64,000 nucleotides of DNA from Hypomesus transpacificus (Eukaryota; Chordata; Actinopteri; Osmeriformes; Osmeridae), in the NCBI RefSeq assembly GCF_021917145.1, contig NW_025813700.1, positions 186,001 to 250,000 of the forward strand. Direction: 5' to 3'. The notes under the pieces are model-generated. The model was not told where the DNA came from. It saw nothing but the letters and a program-made list of their open reading frames with translations, and did not search any database. This document shows positions 1-12,101 of this stretch, one piece after another. Position numbers and translations under genes: made by a program. Numbering within the stretch: position 1 is the stretch's first letter; the number at the start of each line of letters is the position of its first letter.

Positions 1-798
1 CTCCCCCAGCACCTGCAGCCTGGGGCAGGCTCCTCCTCCGGGGCAGGCTCCTCCCCCGTGCCCTCCCCCCGGGGCAGCCCCTGCCACTCCCCCACCCACG
101 GGGAACCCTCAGCCCCCAGCAGGCCCAGCAGGGGGCCCCCGCGCACCGCCGGGCCCCCACAGGGTAACACACACACACACACTGAGCCTCAACAAAGTCA
201 AATGCCCCCACACATACGAAGCTTCTACTCATGGGAATCACACACACACACACTAGTTGTTATGGTTACTATAATGCATTTAGGGAACATGGCGTGACAT
301 TGAAAGCTTGTTTTTGCCCTGTGGTGAATGTGCGGAAGGAGGTCTAAGCCCAGCCGTTTGCAGAAGGAGCTCGGAAGGTGAAGTGGCAGTGTGTGTAGAC
401 CAGAGGTGCTTTGTTGTGACAGAACCTAGCGTGTGGGGTTTTGAAGATAGCCGTGTGTGCTGTGTCGGACCTCAATATCGCTGGCTCCTCTTCCCCCCCA
501 AAAAAAAATAAACTAAAAGGATTTGGTTTTTCATTAGGCTGAAATACATTTGGCGGTGGCACATTCCGATGTGACGTCCTTTAATTGGAGCATCTCATAG
601 ACACAAAAACAAACATCTATCTGCGGTTGGGAGGGCAGCCAAAGGCTTTGTTGCCGTCAATTCGTGTTTTTTTGTCACTGAATCAGAAGTGACCTCACAG
701 CTGACAGGAGAGTCTCGTCCTGGGCTGAAGGATGGACTAACGTACCTGTCCTGTCTTTGTGTCTGTCTCTCTCTGTCTCTCTCTCTCCCTGTCTCTCT

Positions 799-830
<32 letters not shown>

Positions 831-854
831 GTCTCTCTCTCTCCCTGTCTCTCT

Positions 855-888
<34 letters not shown>

Positions 889-900
889 CCCTGTCTCTCT

Positions 901-934
<34 letters not shown>

Positions 935-977
935 CTCTGTCTCTCTCTCTCTCTCTCCCTGTCTCTCTCTCTCTCTT

Positions 978-1027
<50 letters not shown>

Positions 1028-4000
1028 TGTCTCTCTCTCTCTCTGTCTCTCTCTCTCTCCACAGGGTGTCCAGCTGAGTACCAGCCGGGCGGCCCCCCAT
1101 TCCAGGGAATGGAGCCCAAGCGCCCCCCTCCCCCCCGGCCCAACGCCCCTCCGGCCAGACCGGCCCCCCCGCAGCGCCCCCCGCCCCCCTCAGGTAAAGA
1201 CCCCCCCCCCCCCCCCCCATCTCTCCTCTGCTGTGCCGACGTCCTCCGGACCCCACGTCGCTGGAGAGCCAGCCCTTCCAAACAGCTTGAACCCTGACCC
1301 CCAGCATACCTTCCAATCCCAGGTACCCCCGATTCAGCTCATCAGCCAGCTCTGTACGAGAATCGGGCGTGCCCAGACTAGAGGGAGAACGTGGTGAAGG
1401 GCGGCTCTTCCGAATCGGGGTTGAGAGAGGCCCTGCATGTCATCCAACGGGGGGGGGGGGGGGGGTCATTGCTTGTTTTGCGAGCGAAGCAAACGGGGTG
1501 CTGTAACGACTGTTGGCTGTTCTGTTCCCTCTCTCTCTTCCACCCCCCCCCCCCCCCCCCTACTCCTGAAGGCGAGAAAAGCCCCCTGCCGTACAGGAGA
1601 GAGCTGGGAGGTAAATGTTTGTGTGGTAGCCACGTGAGCGTCCCCAAACGCAGAGCGGACCCTCCCGCTGTGCGTGTGTGTCGTCGGGAATTCGTAGTCC
1701 AGTCTGTAGCCGTCGTAGTTCCTAGTTCCTTAGCGACCCTCCCCCCTCCTGACCCAGAGCGGCGTACACATAAGGACACACCGTCACGTCTGCCCGGCAC
1801 ACTGGCGATGAGTCGCCTAGGTAACCGGAGGTGTGGGGCGGGGTCCTGCGCTCGGCTGGGTTGAGAGTTCCGTCTCGGTGTTTTCTCCCAGGTGGTAGCT
1901 TGATGTGGAGCCAGTCAGTGTATCCGTGTGTGTCCCCCCCCCGTCCTCCAGTCGCACGGGAAAAAAAAGGACAAAACGCCATGGCGATGCACTACGTAAA
2001 TATTGTCAAACTGGGGGGGGGGGGGTAAAGCTGCCGTTAACTGTCCTTTTCTCTAAGACTTTGAGGATCTCCACGGCCCCTACCTCGGCAGGAGGGCTAG
2101 CGAAGGTAACAGAGCGTGTGTGTCGATGTCGTGGGTCTGTGAGCGAGCAGGAAACTGCCCCCCCCCCCCATAGAACAAACCAGGAAGCCCTCTGTGGTTT
2201 TGAATAGAGCCATAGTTTGTGTTTTGCCGCCGTAGAGGAACGTTATTTTTTGGAGGAACGTTATCGTGGCGATGTCGTGGTGATTCAGAAGGCAGCCCCG
2301 GGAACGTTACCGTCGTCCAGGGGTGCGGTGTGCTTCGAATGAATTCTAAACCCTGGCAGCTTCACAACCTTGTCAGCAGGTCGTGAGAGTGTGATGGGTG
2401 TTGCTGATAGCACCCCCGGTAGTCTAAGAGGTGGTGAAAGTGGTTGGAGAAGGTGTGTGTGTGTGTGTGTGTAAGACAGTGTACACCAGATCGAACCCGC
2501 TGCTCCGTGGCGTTAAACTGGCCCCGCTGCTCCCCCTAGTGGTAGAATACGTCCTCAGCCCTAATATTCCATCTCATTTCCTTTGTGCTGCCAAGGATCA
2601 AAAAGCCCTGCGATGGCAAGGCCAGACGCTGCCGGTGAGTAATGAGGGCGGAGAGGTGTGTGTGAGTGTGTGTGTGTGTGTGTGTGTGAGAGAGAAGTGT
2701 GTGTGTGTGTGTGTGTGTGAGTGTATGGAGGCAGGAACTAAGGTGATTAGTATTCTAGTCATAGGTCTAGTATCTCTCTGTGTCTGGATAACGGTCTGTG
2801 TGTGTGTTAAGGGCTCCAAGCCTTTGTTGACTGCTGTCAATCATGTTTTGTGTTCAAGGTCGAGGCCCACTAGGAGTCGGGGGCGTGCCCAGACCAGTGA
2901 GTAACCAATAACAGCTCCCCCTCTAACAATGAACCCTATGAGTCAAGCGACCATGAAAACAAATCTGACTTCATTCATTTCCAATACCTGAGTAATTGAT
3001 CTGATGACATGAGTTGCAGTCGACGTCGCAGTTGCAGTAAAAACTCAAAGCTGCAACGTCCAACCACGCTACATCCTCCAGCCTCCGTTCTGACTGAGCA
3101 TCCCAAACTCTCTCCCTCGTCCCTCCCAGAACATTCCACCGCGGGCCGGCGTGATCAGCGTGCCCCCCCAGGGCCGTGCCCTGCCCCCCTCCCACCCCGG
3201 AGCCCCCAGGCCCACCCCGGAGGTGCACCCCGGGGCCCCGCGCCCCATCCCAGACACCCACCCTGGGGCCCCGAGACCCGGCCCCGACGCCCCCGCCAAA
3301 CCTGTCGACCTGCCTCTGGGTGAGAACACACTCTCAAACACCAGCACTCTCAAGACTCCGTCCTCTGTTTTGACAGCATTGCAATAACAGCTTTGATGCC
3401 AAGCCAGCTAAATAAAGACGGCTGTATAATCATGTCTCTACCCCCTCCAGGCCCCCCGCCCACCGCGGCCCCTCCAGTGAGGCCCCAGGCAGCCACCTCC
3501 TCCCCCATGCAGAACCCCATGGTCCCCCAAGCCACCTCCTCCCCCATGCAGAACCCCATGGTGCCCCAGGCCTCCTCCTCCCCCATGCAGACCCCCATGG
3601 TGCCCCAGGCCTCCTCCTCCCCCATGCAGACCCCCATGGTGCCCCAGGCCTCCTCCTCCCCCATGCAGACCCCCATGGTGCCCCAGGCTGCCCCCAGCCT
3701 CCAGCACCAGCTCCCCCCGCGCATGCAGCCCAGCATGCAAGCCCCTATGGTGCCCCAGATGGCCCCGGGCCCCCCCCAGGCGGCGTCAGCCACTGCCGTG
3801 CCCCTCCCCCAGGGCCTGGCCTCCCCCAAGCCCCCGCCCCGCTCCCGTTCTTCCCACGGCCTGCCACCAGAGGGCACTGCCCCCACAGCCCAGGTCAGTA
3901 CCTACACCCCACCCCCCACACCACATTCTCCTCTATTCTCTCCTCAGGGATCTTGCGTGCTGTTAAATGGACAAACATGGAAGCCATGTTTTTTAGTTTT

Positions 4001-6376
4001 TTTTACGATAGACCGTGTTCGTTTTTCTCGCCCCTCTGTCGCTCTCTTCTCTGCCTCTCTCTTTCCTCCTCCCTCTTTCTTTCCCTCTCTCCCTCTCTCT
4101 CCCTCTCTCTCTCTCCCTCTCTCTCCCTTTCTCTCTCCCTCTCTCTCTCTCTCACCCTCTCTCTCTCTCCCTCTCTCTCTCTCCCTCTCTCTCTCTCTGC
4201 CCCAACCTTTTTCCAGTCTTCTTTCGTAGCTTGTAATAGATAATGTTATTGGTCTATCTGCTATGTCTGTCCCCCTCTGCCTCTGTCCCCCTCTTAGTCT
4301 CTCTCTCTCTCTGTCACCCTCTCTCCCTCCCTCCCTCTCTCTCTGAGTCTGATGCATGTGTCTCTCTCTCTCTCTGTCACCCTCTCTCCCTCCCTCCCTC
4401 TCTCTCTGAGTCTGATGCATGTGTCTCTCTCTCTGTCTCTCAAGCCGGAGCAACCCTCAGGGTGACAGGTATTTGATCTATCCACCCCCCCCCCCCCCCC
4501 CCCCCCTCGTCCTCTCCATAGCCCTGCCCCCCCCCCCCCTCGTATGACACCCGCTCATACATGACTGTAACACACGTTCTAGTTGATTTCCCCCTCTTTT
4601 CCCCCCTCCCTCCCTCCCTCCACGTGTCTTTCCTACGTTTTTCTCTTGAGTTTTCCTCCGCCTCGATGTGTTACCTCATTCAGTTCAGCCTGGTCATAGT
4701 GCATCCCTCTGTGGAAGGCTTGTGGATCGATTTGAATTCACGATTTGATTTCGTAACTCCTTTTTTTCAGTTGTGGATCGTCTGTTTGCTTTTTAGCCCG
4801 ACATTCAAATGTCCTCTTGGACAATCCTCAGTTTTGATGTTTGGCGTTCTGTTATTATTTTTCTTTCATCAACGGTCCCTTCATATGTGCGCTGCTTTGA
4901 TCCACATTACAAAGTAGAACACATATTCAATGGCCATATCGTTATTATTCATCATTATTTTATGTCTTTATCAAAGATGTTGTGAATGTGTCCAGAGCCT
5001 GGAAGCTGAAATTACGGCTGGTTTTCACTGGCTATCATTTGTTCACCTATAGTCTGTCTTAGTGTTATTTGTGTAAATACTTAAGCAGAAATAGATAGAC
5101 TTCTGTCTGTATGTATTTTGTGTTCAGCCATAGAAACTAGCTACGTTCATCATAGACAAACCTATAACCTGTTTATCAGACTACCAACACCAACTATCAA
5201 TAATACTAACTTGTAAATAGCGGTCAATCATGAGAGAACTCAAGTTAGTTCCCCGTGTTTCAGCCTTGCCTCTGATTGGTCTCTCTCATGCCTCTTCCTC
5301 CCCTGCAGACCAATGGGCTGAACGGAATCCAAAGAGAAGCACAATGGAAGCCCGCCCCTTTCGACACGCTCCCGCCTGACCTGCTCTCCTCCACTTCGTC
5401 CTCCTCCGCCTCCTCCTGGCTCAACACCCAGTCCCTCACCCGAGGTTCCTCCCTGCGGGCGCCTCCCTCCGTGCCCGGCCCCTCCCCCTCCTCCTCCGGG
5501 ACCCTCCCCTCCTCCTTCTCCCTGGACTCGGCCCCTCTCTCCGCCCTGCTCGGGCCGGCTTCCCACTCCTCCTCCTCCTCCTCCCACTCCTCCTCCTCCC
5601 TCTCCGGCCCCTCCCCCCTGGCGCCGTCCCTCCTCCCCCCTCCCCCGGTCCCGTCCAGGAGCCGGTCACAGGAGGCCCTGCTGCGCGTCTCCCCTAACCC
5701 CTTCCTGACGGAGCCCGTCCCGGCCCGGCCCAACAGCACCAACCCCTTCACGGGCCCTCTGGCGCAGCAGAGCCAGCAGCGGCGCTCCCTCACGCCCGAC
5801 TTCCAGGCCCAGGCGCGGGCCTCCGGGCCGGGCCTCCAGAGGACCATGTCTGCTTTCGCCCAGCCCCTCATCCCCCTGACCCCCACCCCGGCCTTCCTCC
5901 CTACCCTGACCCCCACCCCGGTCCCTCCTCGCCCTCTCAGCAGAACCATGTCCCTCTTCGCGCAGTCGTCCACCCTCCTCCCCCCCCCTGCCTCGGCGCC
6001 CGTTCCCCTCATCCCGGCCCCCGCCCTGCCAGCCGTGGCCCCTTCCACCGTCCCCGCCGCCCACCCCCAGCCGCCCCCGCCCGGGAAACGCCACCAGTGG
6101 GTCACCTTCGACGAGGAATCCCACTCCCCTTCCCCCCCGACCACAGCTCTGACGGCCGCCGCCCCCATTCTCCCCTCCGGGTCCTCGCTCCCCCAGGCCC
6201 AGACTCTGTTCCCCTGCTCGGGCTTCGACTCGGATCCCGGCTGGGGCGGCTCCTCCTCCGCCGCCGCCCCCTCCTTCCCTCCCCCCGTCCCAGCCAGGAC
6301 CGTCCCCAGCCAGCCCCACGTCCCGGCCCGGCCCAGCGACGGCCTCTTCTTCCCCAAGGAGCTCACCGAGAGATAG
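1..6376 (+). CDS. synj1: synaptojanin-1, C-terminal proline-rich region (5' part outside window)
   Basis: Nine in-phase exons end an already running gene: 1-163, 1065-1193, 1572-1610, 2058-2105, 2596-2634, 2859-2896, 3130-3319, 3451-3893 and 5309-6376 (TAG), about 718 residues. Seen: long Pro/Ser-rich sequence; [61 protein letters not shown] and a terminal ELTER match, in order, segments I recall from the vertebrate SYNJ1 tail. Known: synaptojanin-1 is a presynaptic phosphoinositide phosphatase (Sac1 plus 5-phosphatase domains) that uncoats clathrin vesicles; the tail binds SH3 partners such as endophilin and amphiphysin, and NPF motifs bind EH domains (Eps15). The two NPF motifs (about 5696 and 5740) suggest the long-tail isoform. 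The catalytic domains lie left of the window. The small exons 1572-2896 are 38-48 bases long and are supported by splice sites and unbroken phase; the exon at 2058-2105 is the least sure. Confidence 0.9.
757..1064 (+). repeat. long (CT)n polypyrimidine tract in synj1 intron
   Basis: About 300 bases of almost pure CT with regular GT interruptions, running straight into the CAG acceptor of the exon at 1065. It therefore serves as an extreme polypyrimidine tract. Its many apparent open frames on both strands (Leu/Ser or Arg/Glu repeats) are low-complexity artefacts. Confidence 0.95.
3492..3686 (+). repeat. synj1: coding minisatellite, 5 x 39 bp, in synj1
   Basis: Five head-to-tail 39-base units inside one synj1 exon encode a 13-residue repeat of the form A-T/S-S-S-P-M-Q-N/T-P-M-V-P-Q. 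The first two units carry Asn and Thr variants; the last three are nearly identical, suggesting recent expansion. The unit length keeps the frame, so copy number can vary without breaking the protein. Confidence 0.93.
4078..4440 (+). repeat. CT-rich low-complexity sequence with a 63-bp duplication
   Basis: Intron of synj1. CT/CCCT tract from about 4078 to 4200, then two near-identical 63-base units at about 4298 and 4361, each ending in gagtctgatgcatgtg. No coding sequence. Confidence 0.85.
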
Positions 6377-9300
6377 GACCCCCCGCCGTGTTATGTACAG
6401 AGCATATCTAGATGTATAGAACTATGATGTGTGTGTGTGTGTGTGTGGTTTGTACAAAGGCTAATGTATTTACAAAGTCAAGAGTGTTTCACTTCCAAAT
6501 CCAACAAAAGGATATATTTCTCACCTTAAGAGAGCAGTTAAGCGGGCACCAAATGTGTGTTGGGTCCTGTTAAAAGCTCCCAACTCGGATATGAACAATT
6601 GTAAATATAAATGGTTCGGATTTTATTTTTGTTCTTATTGTCGTTATGTGGCCGGAAACATGTGCCTGTGTCTATATTGTTGTGTCAAGTCTCTATCTAT
6701 GCGCACAAACGTGTGGCTAAAACCTCCTGTGCAATATCGCGACGCGTCCGCAGCCGTGTGGTATCGCCCTCCGCGCCTCTCTGAGGCGCTCCTGCGTCAT
6801 CACCATGACGACCACACTCACCCCTCGGGACACCGCTGTCAAGTCAGCTGGCCCTAGCCCCGTCCTTCCTGTGAGACAGTCTCACTTCCTGTTTCCCCCC
6901 CACCCCCCCAACACTGCTTATTCTGCGGCAGGATGCTCGCTTTGCATGGGAATAGTTTGGGCCCCAAAACGCTATTTCCTGTTAAGAGACCCCTCCCCCC
7001 TCCATCCACCCATTCACAGACCACTGCCCTGCCCGGGCGTTCGTTCCCAGTCTGTTGCAGTGTGTCTGCATGTCTCACTCCAACCACTAGGGGACAGTGT
7101 GGTTCCTCCAGAATGTAAAGTGATCGTCCTCGTCATTGCTGCCGTGTCGGGGGGGACGGGGGGACGGACGCAATGAGGAAGACGAGACGTTGTTACAACC
7201 AATCAGGCCGTGACCCCGGACCAGGCCCACGTCCTCTCCCTGGTCTCCCCTCTCCGTAGAAGCTCTGTGATGTGGCTGTGTGAGTTTGCCGTGCGGTCGT
7301 GTTCTTCCAGTACACAAGCGGTCGTCTTTACCTGCGTGTCTTCGGCGCGAAGGGAATCGAAACGCCGCGTTTGCGGCCGACCGTGTTTGGCGAGGACGTG
7401 AGCGCGCGCACCGTGTGACGGTTCTCCAGCGCGTACGCTCGAGGGCCCCGCCCTCTCTCGACAGGGAACTCACGGGAGCCGACGGCAGGCTCTTGCCCTC
7501 CTCCTCCACCTCCCTCCTCCTCCGTGTGTTCAGGACATGGTAAACCAGTGGTTTGGTTTGGTCCATTTGGATCCAGAGCTTGGAACCTTCCAGTGCTGTA
7601 AATTCCGAGAATGTTTGTGTTGCTTCTGTTAGGATGGGCCCACGAGGCCGAAATCAGACCCCAGACATATCTGAAACAGGAAACAATCGCGGGCGGCTTC
7701 TGTGGCGTACTTACAAAACGTGTATTTTTCCCGCTTTTTAACTTTGAATTTCTCGCAAAGATGAACTATTTTTTTCTTTTTCAAAACAGATGTATTTCAT
7801 GATGAATATTTATTATCGGTACCGTGGTGAAGACGTATCTGTGTTGTATTTGAGTTGTGTTGTCTGTCGTAGTGCGTGTGTTCTGTGCGTGAGCGTGTAC
7901 AGTGTTGGAGCGTGTTATTTATCACTGTTTTCCCGCCTAAACGTTCCTCAACGACTTGTCTAAAGTCTGCGCTCCAACCGATCAGGGTCAATTACAGAGA
8001 TGTGGCGAGGATAAAGTATTGGAACGAATTCATGTGCATTTGATTTGCCTTTGGCTCTGCACTGATGAACGTGATCCTCCGCTCTCAAAGCAGTAAGCCA
8101 AATCTGATGCAAGCAACGAGTTCACAGTGTCGGAAAATGGTAATCGACCCAGATCTGTCACAGTCACTGAAATGAACAGTTATGAATATTTTCGCTTCTT
8201 TGTCTTCTCCTTATGCAGGGGAAAACAAACATGTATCTTTGTATGGTTGCACACTGAAAGACAAACTTCTCATTAGTAGTGACACTCAGTAATGGGGGGA
8301 ACTGCCCTGTCGCGGTTCCAGCGTATCCAATCACGACCCAAACCCCCTACAGTACTGTTTAAATGTGAGGTGGGGTTGATCTCCATAGCACAGCCATACT
8401 GCTTTCTGGTGCATCTCTCATCATGTATCGGAGGTGGACGGTGATATCTAGGCCTCTCCTGCGTGCCGTCTTCCCTGACTTGTGATTGGTCCCCTCCACA
8501 TTCCCTGACCTGTGGTTGGTCCCCCTCCACATTCCCTGGCCTGTGGTTGGTCCCCCTCCACATTCCCTGGCCTGTGGTTGGTCCCCCTCCAAAATCCATT
8601 GACACGCATATTCAAATAATTTTAAAAAAAACACAAACGCAATTGTCACGACACCATATGGAGTATTTAATCGTGTGGCGGAATGTCATTAGTATTTTCT
8701 CCTGCGAGTTTCTCAGTGAGTGACAGGGTGGGGGGCGTTGGCATGTTGGGTAGGTCTACCGTGGTGGTTTCGTGTGAAGAGCAGTATGAAGAAACTATCC
8801 CTTCCCATGATGCCCCATTCGACTTGAAACACACGCGTTCTGTACCAGCTTGAGGAGTTCCGTTTTTCCAAACGGAGCAGGGTAGTGCAGGGAGGGTCAG
8901 AGATCAGAGTCTTAAAACGCCAGCTAACTAATGCTTCTCTTACATATTGTGCATGTACCAGCTGTGTTATCACTGCAATCCAAGGCTCTGGGCTGAGATT
9001 GTTGACACTTGAGGCAGACCACTGTAAGCAAGTGGATGATGTCTGCCTGCGTACAAACTTGTATTGGTAATTGGAGATTATGTAACCACTTCAACACAAT
9101 TATTATGCTATTGAGACATGTGCAGTAAGTAGGTGAAGCGTTATCTGTAGAAATTTAGCCAGCGCTTCATGTCATGTTGAACAAGAGATTTTATAGGAAA
9201 CAAATGTACTTCTTTGTGAGGTGGGTGTCCCTTTATAACTCATAGTAAAGAAAATTGTGTGTTGTTGACCATATTCTGTGTGTATTAAAGAAAACCGAAA

Positions 9301-9420
9301 ATTGCAATTCATGTATTAGTATGAAAAGGTTCTGTAATTTCTGTGCACATCGTATTGCACAATTCTGTATTAAGCAATTTGTGTTGTATGTATGCAATAA
9401 TAAATGTACATTTACCTGAA
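6377..9420 (+). other. synj1: probable synj1 3' UTR
   Basis: After the synj1 stop there is about 3 kb without any exon-like ORF. A canonical AATAAA at 9399-9404 is followed by a GT-rich stretch (tgtgttttctgtgttttt), as expected of a polyadenylation site, about 500 bases before the rnf214 start codon. Inference: this is one long UTR; earlier poly(A) sites are possible. A short GT repeat lies at 6428-6447. Confidence 0.6.
8473..8590 (+). repeat. minisatellite, about 34 bp x 3.5, in putative synj1 3' UTR
   Basis: Tandem units built on cctgtggttggtcccc followed by ctccacattc; the last two are virtually identical. Noncoding. Confidence 0.9.
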
Positions 9421-9912
9421 TGTTGCTGCGTTTTGTGTTTTCTGTGTTTTTCAGCATGTTGAACTTAAAATAATGTATTTACTGGTCAAAATGTACTTCA
9501 AAAGCATTACATTACATTTTGGGCTAAAGCAAAACGTCAGATTCAAGTCCAACACTTTAAAATACGTTTCACTCTAGTGTTTTCCACCCATCTTTCTTTC
9601 CCAAACTGGCACAACCAATCTGGCGCTTTTATTTTGAAATTGTACGACCAAAATCATTACCCGGAAGTACTGCTTTAGTTTCTTACTAGACTCAAGATTT
9701 GACATTTGCACAGATATTTGGGCTGTGACTCTGGTCATCTTTATGCTGTTGGAGCTAATACCTTACAGTGTTGTCGGAAAAGGAAATACATTTTGGTATA
9801 ATCAGGATTAAAACAATACAAACGTAATGTATTCCTTCATGCACCAGTTTATTTCGGGGTGCTATCTTTCTCGTTTACACTTTTGCTAAGTCCGTGCTTT
9901 CACTTTCTAGAA

Positions 9913-11048
9913 ATGGACGATATCGACTGGGGGTCGGCTGTAGATGAGGAATTAACAAAGTAAGCGATATGAAACGCCTACAGCTAAATGTACAGGTTTT
10001 TAGTGATGTGAAAGCAGGAAGTCGCCTGTCAAGTAGCTAACTTTCACCGTTTTGGTCCGCAGTGCTGCAGGATTCCACGAGCAAACATGGTCAGACCCCA
10101 CCACTACTAAGTGGTGTAATGGCTTTAGCTCGACTGCTATTGACGAGATCGACACATTTGCCGGCGGAGATGGACTCAACGTTCCTCACACAACCTGGAA
10201 GGGTCGGATGCACGAGGAACAAGGCAGTCAGGTAACATTCTGGACTGACTAGACTGTTAAAGCATCTGTGTGAACTGAAACATGTCAAGAAGTCACCCTG
10301 TGTGATCGCGTCCCTTACAGACAGAAGACTGGACCACAGAGAGAGAGGTGAACACAGAGCCAAACTGGGAGTCGTTGATGGTATGTCGATAGCCACACGA
10401 GAGCACACTCCTTAACATCCCCTAAATTGACCTCCTGTACTATATCCTGATGGGTCATGGCGTCACATATCCAAAAGCAAAGAAACCACGTGTACGATGT
10501 CACTTTTCCTTCACTCATTTCTCCGTCTTTTCTCCTTGTTTTTTTGTCCGTCCCACTCGTGCTCTCCCCCCTCCAGCAAGCCGTGGAGGACTGCAGCTCT
10601 GACCTGGCCAGACATTACGAGGAGCTCCAGAAGGAGTACAAAGAGGCGGAGGTCGAGCACGGCAGCCAAGTCCATGCCTTGAAGCAGACGAACGAAGAGA
10701 GCAAACGCCAGCACCAGGTCTGACGTCACGCTCAGTCGCCCCTGCGTCGTGACGGGCGGCTGCCGCGAGCCGCCCACTGTGCTCCCTGAGAGCTTTTGAA
10801 CCGTGTTTGACATTCGTTTTTTTTTTTTTGTGGCGGGGGGAGTCAGGCCGTTTTGGAGAAGATCGAATCGGTGCATGTGAAGCTGCAGCTGAACTGCAGA
10901 AAGACGACCCGCAAGAACTTCGCCGTCAAGAAGCAGGAGCTTAATGCAGAGAGAAGCAAAATGGAGGAGGAGAAGAGCAGGTAAAGGAAGAGGAGGAGAG
11001 AGTCTTCTGATCAGCAGTCCAATCAGAATAAGGTGGATTTAAGTGCCT

Positions 11049-11088
<40 letters not shown>

Positions 11089-11445
11089 GTCAGACTGACC
11101 CAGGAGTTGGAGGAGACCAACAAGAAACTGAGCCTCCTGACGGAAGAACAAAGCGAGGAGAAGTAAGAACACACACACTCAAAACACACCTTACCATAAT
11201 CCCCAAACAGTCCCGCTGCGTGGTTTACTCTTTCACGGTGCCAAGTCGGCACTCGGAACCTGCCACCCAAGCCATGTGACCCTGACCCTGTGCTGCCCCC
11301 TGCAGGCAGACCTGGGCGCGGGAGCTGTCCGAGCTCAACGCGGAGATGGGGCGCCTCCAGAGAGAGGCCGAGGAGGCCGGCCTCTCTGCCCTGAGGGACG
11401 AGGTCAGTCGGGCTGGCCGGACCCCCAGTCTGAACCTCCCTCCCT

Positions 11446-11489
<44 letters not shown>

Positions 11490-12056
11490 ATAATCCATGT
11501 CCACTGATACACACTGTGAGATGTGGACTTCTCATTCCCGTTTGCTGTATGCTCAACAGATGGCCGCCTTGGAGGTGTATAATGACGTGACCCTGTCACA
11601 AGTGAACGACTGGTTGATGGAAGCCAAGCAATACATCGACACCATCCGGTAAAGTACCCACGCCCAACCTTGCGCCCGTTCGAACCGTGTCGCCGTCCGA
11701 TTCGTGGACCCGGGCTGTACCCCCGAATCTCCCCGTGTTTTACCGAGCGCTTGGTGCCTTCAGGATGGACCCGTCCAAGCAGAAAGAGAGGCAGAGGTGG
11801 GAGCAGATCCAGGCGGAGGTGCACGGCGGTTTCGCGGACCTCAAGGTGAGTATCCCCGAGGGACCCCCCGCGTGAGGTCTGTCAAGTGCTCCCCCTAACA
11901 CCCCCCTCCCCCCCCCCCGCCTCTGTCTCCTCTCAGAACCAGTTCAAGAAACAGCTTCAGCTGCTGCAAAGCGGCCACAAGTTAGAGAGCCTTCCCACGG
12001 TCAACCTGCCGGATCTTCCCCACATCCCTACGGTGTGTGTGTGGGTGTCTGGGTGT

Positions 12057-12101
<45 letters not shown>

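Noticed and set aside
595-1397. Several long open frames on both strands (Leu/Ser-rich or Arg/Glu-rich)
   Set aside because: They are translations of a CT microsatellite inside a synj1 intron; only the exon at 1065-1193 is real.
3944-4485. Minus-strand frames of Arg/Glu repeats
   Set aside because: CT-rich low-complexity intron sequence.
5240-6366. Long minus-strand frames rich in Gly, Arg and Glu
   Set aside because: Antisense shadows of the GC-rich last exon of synj1, which has clear family motifs on the + strand.
8473-8590. CRISPR-like regular repeats
   Set aside because: Units are directly adjacent with no unique spacers; a minisatellite in a vertebrate UTR.
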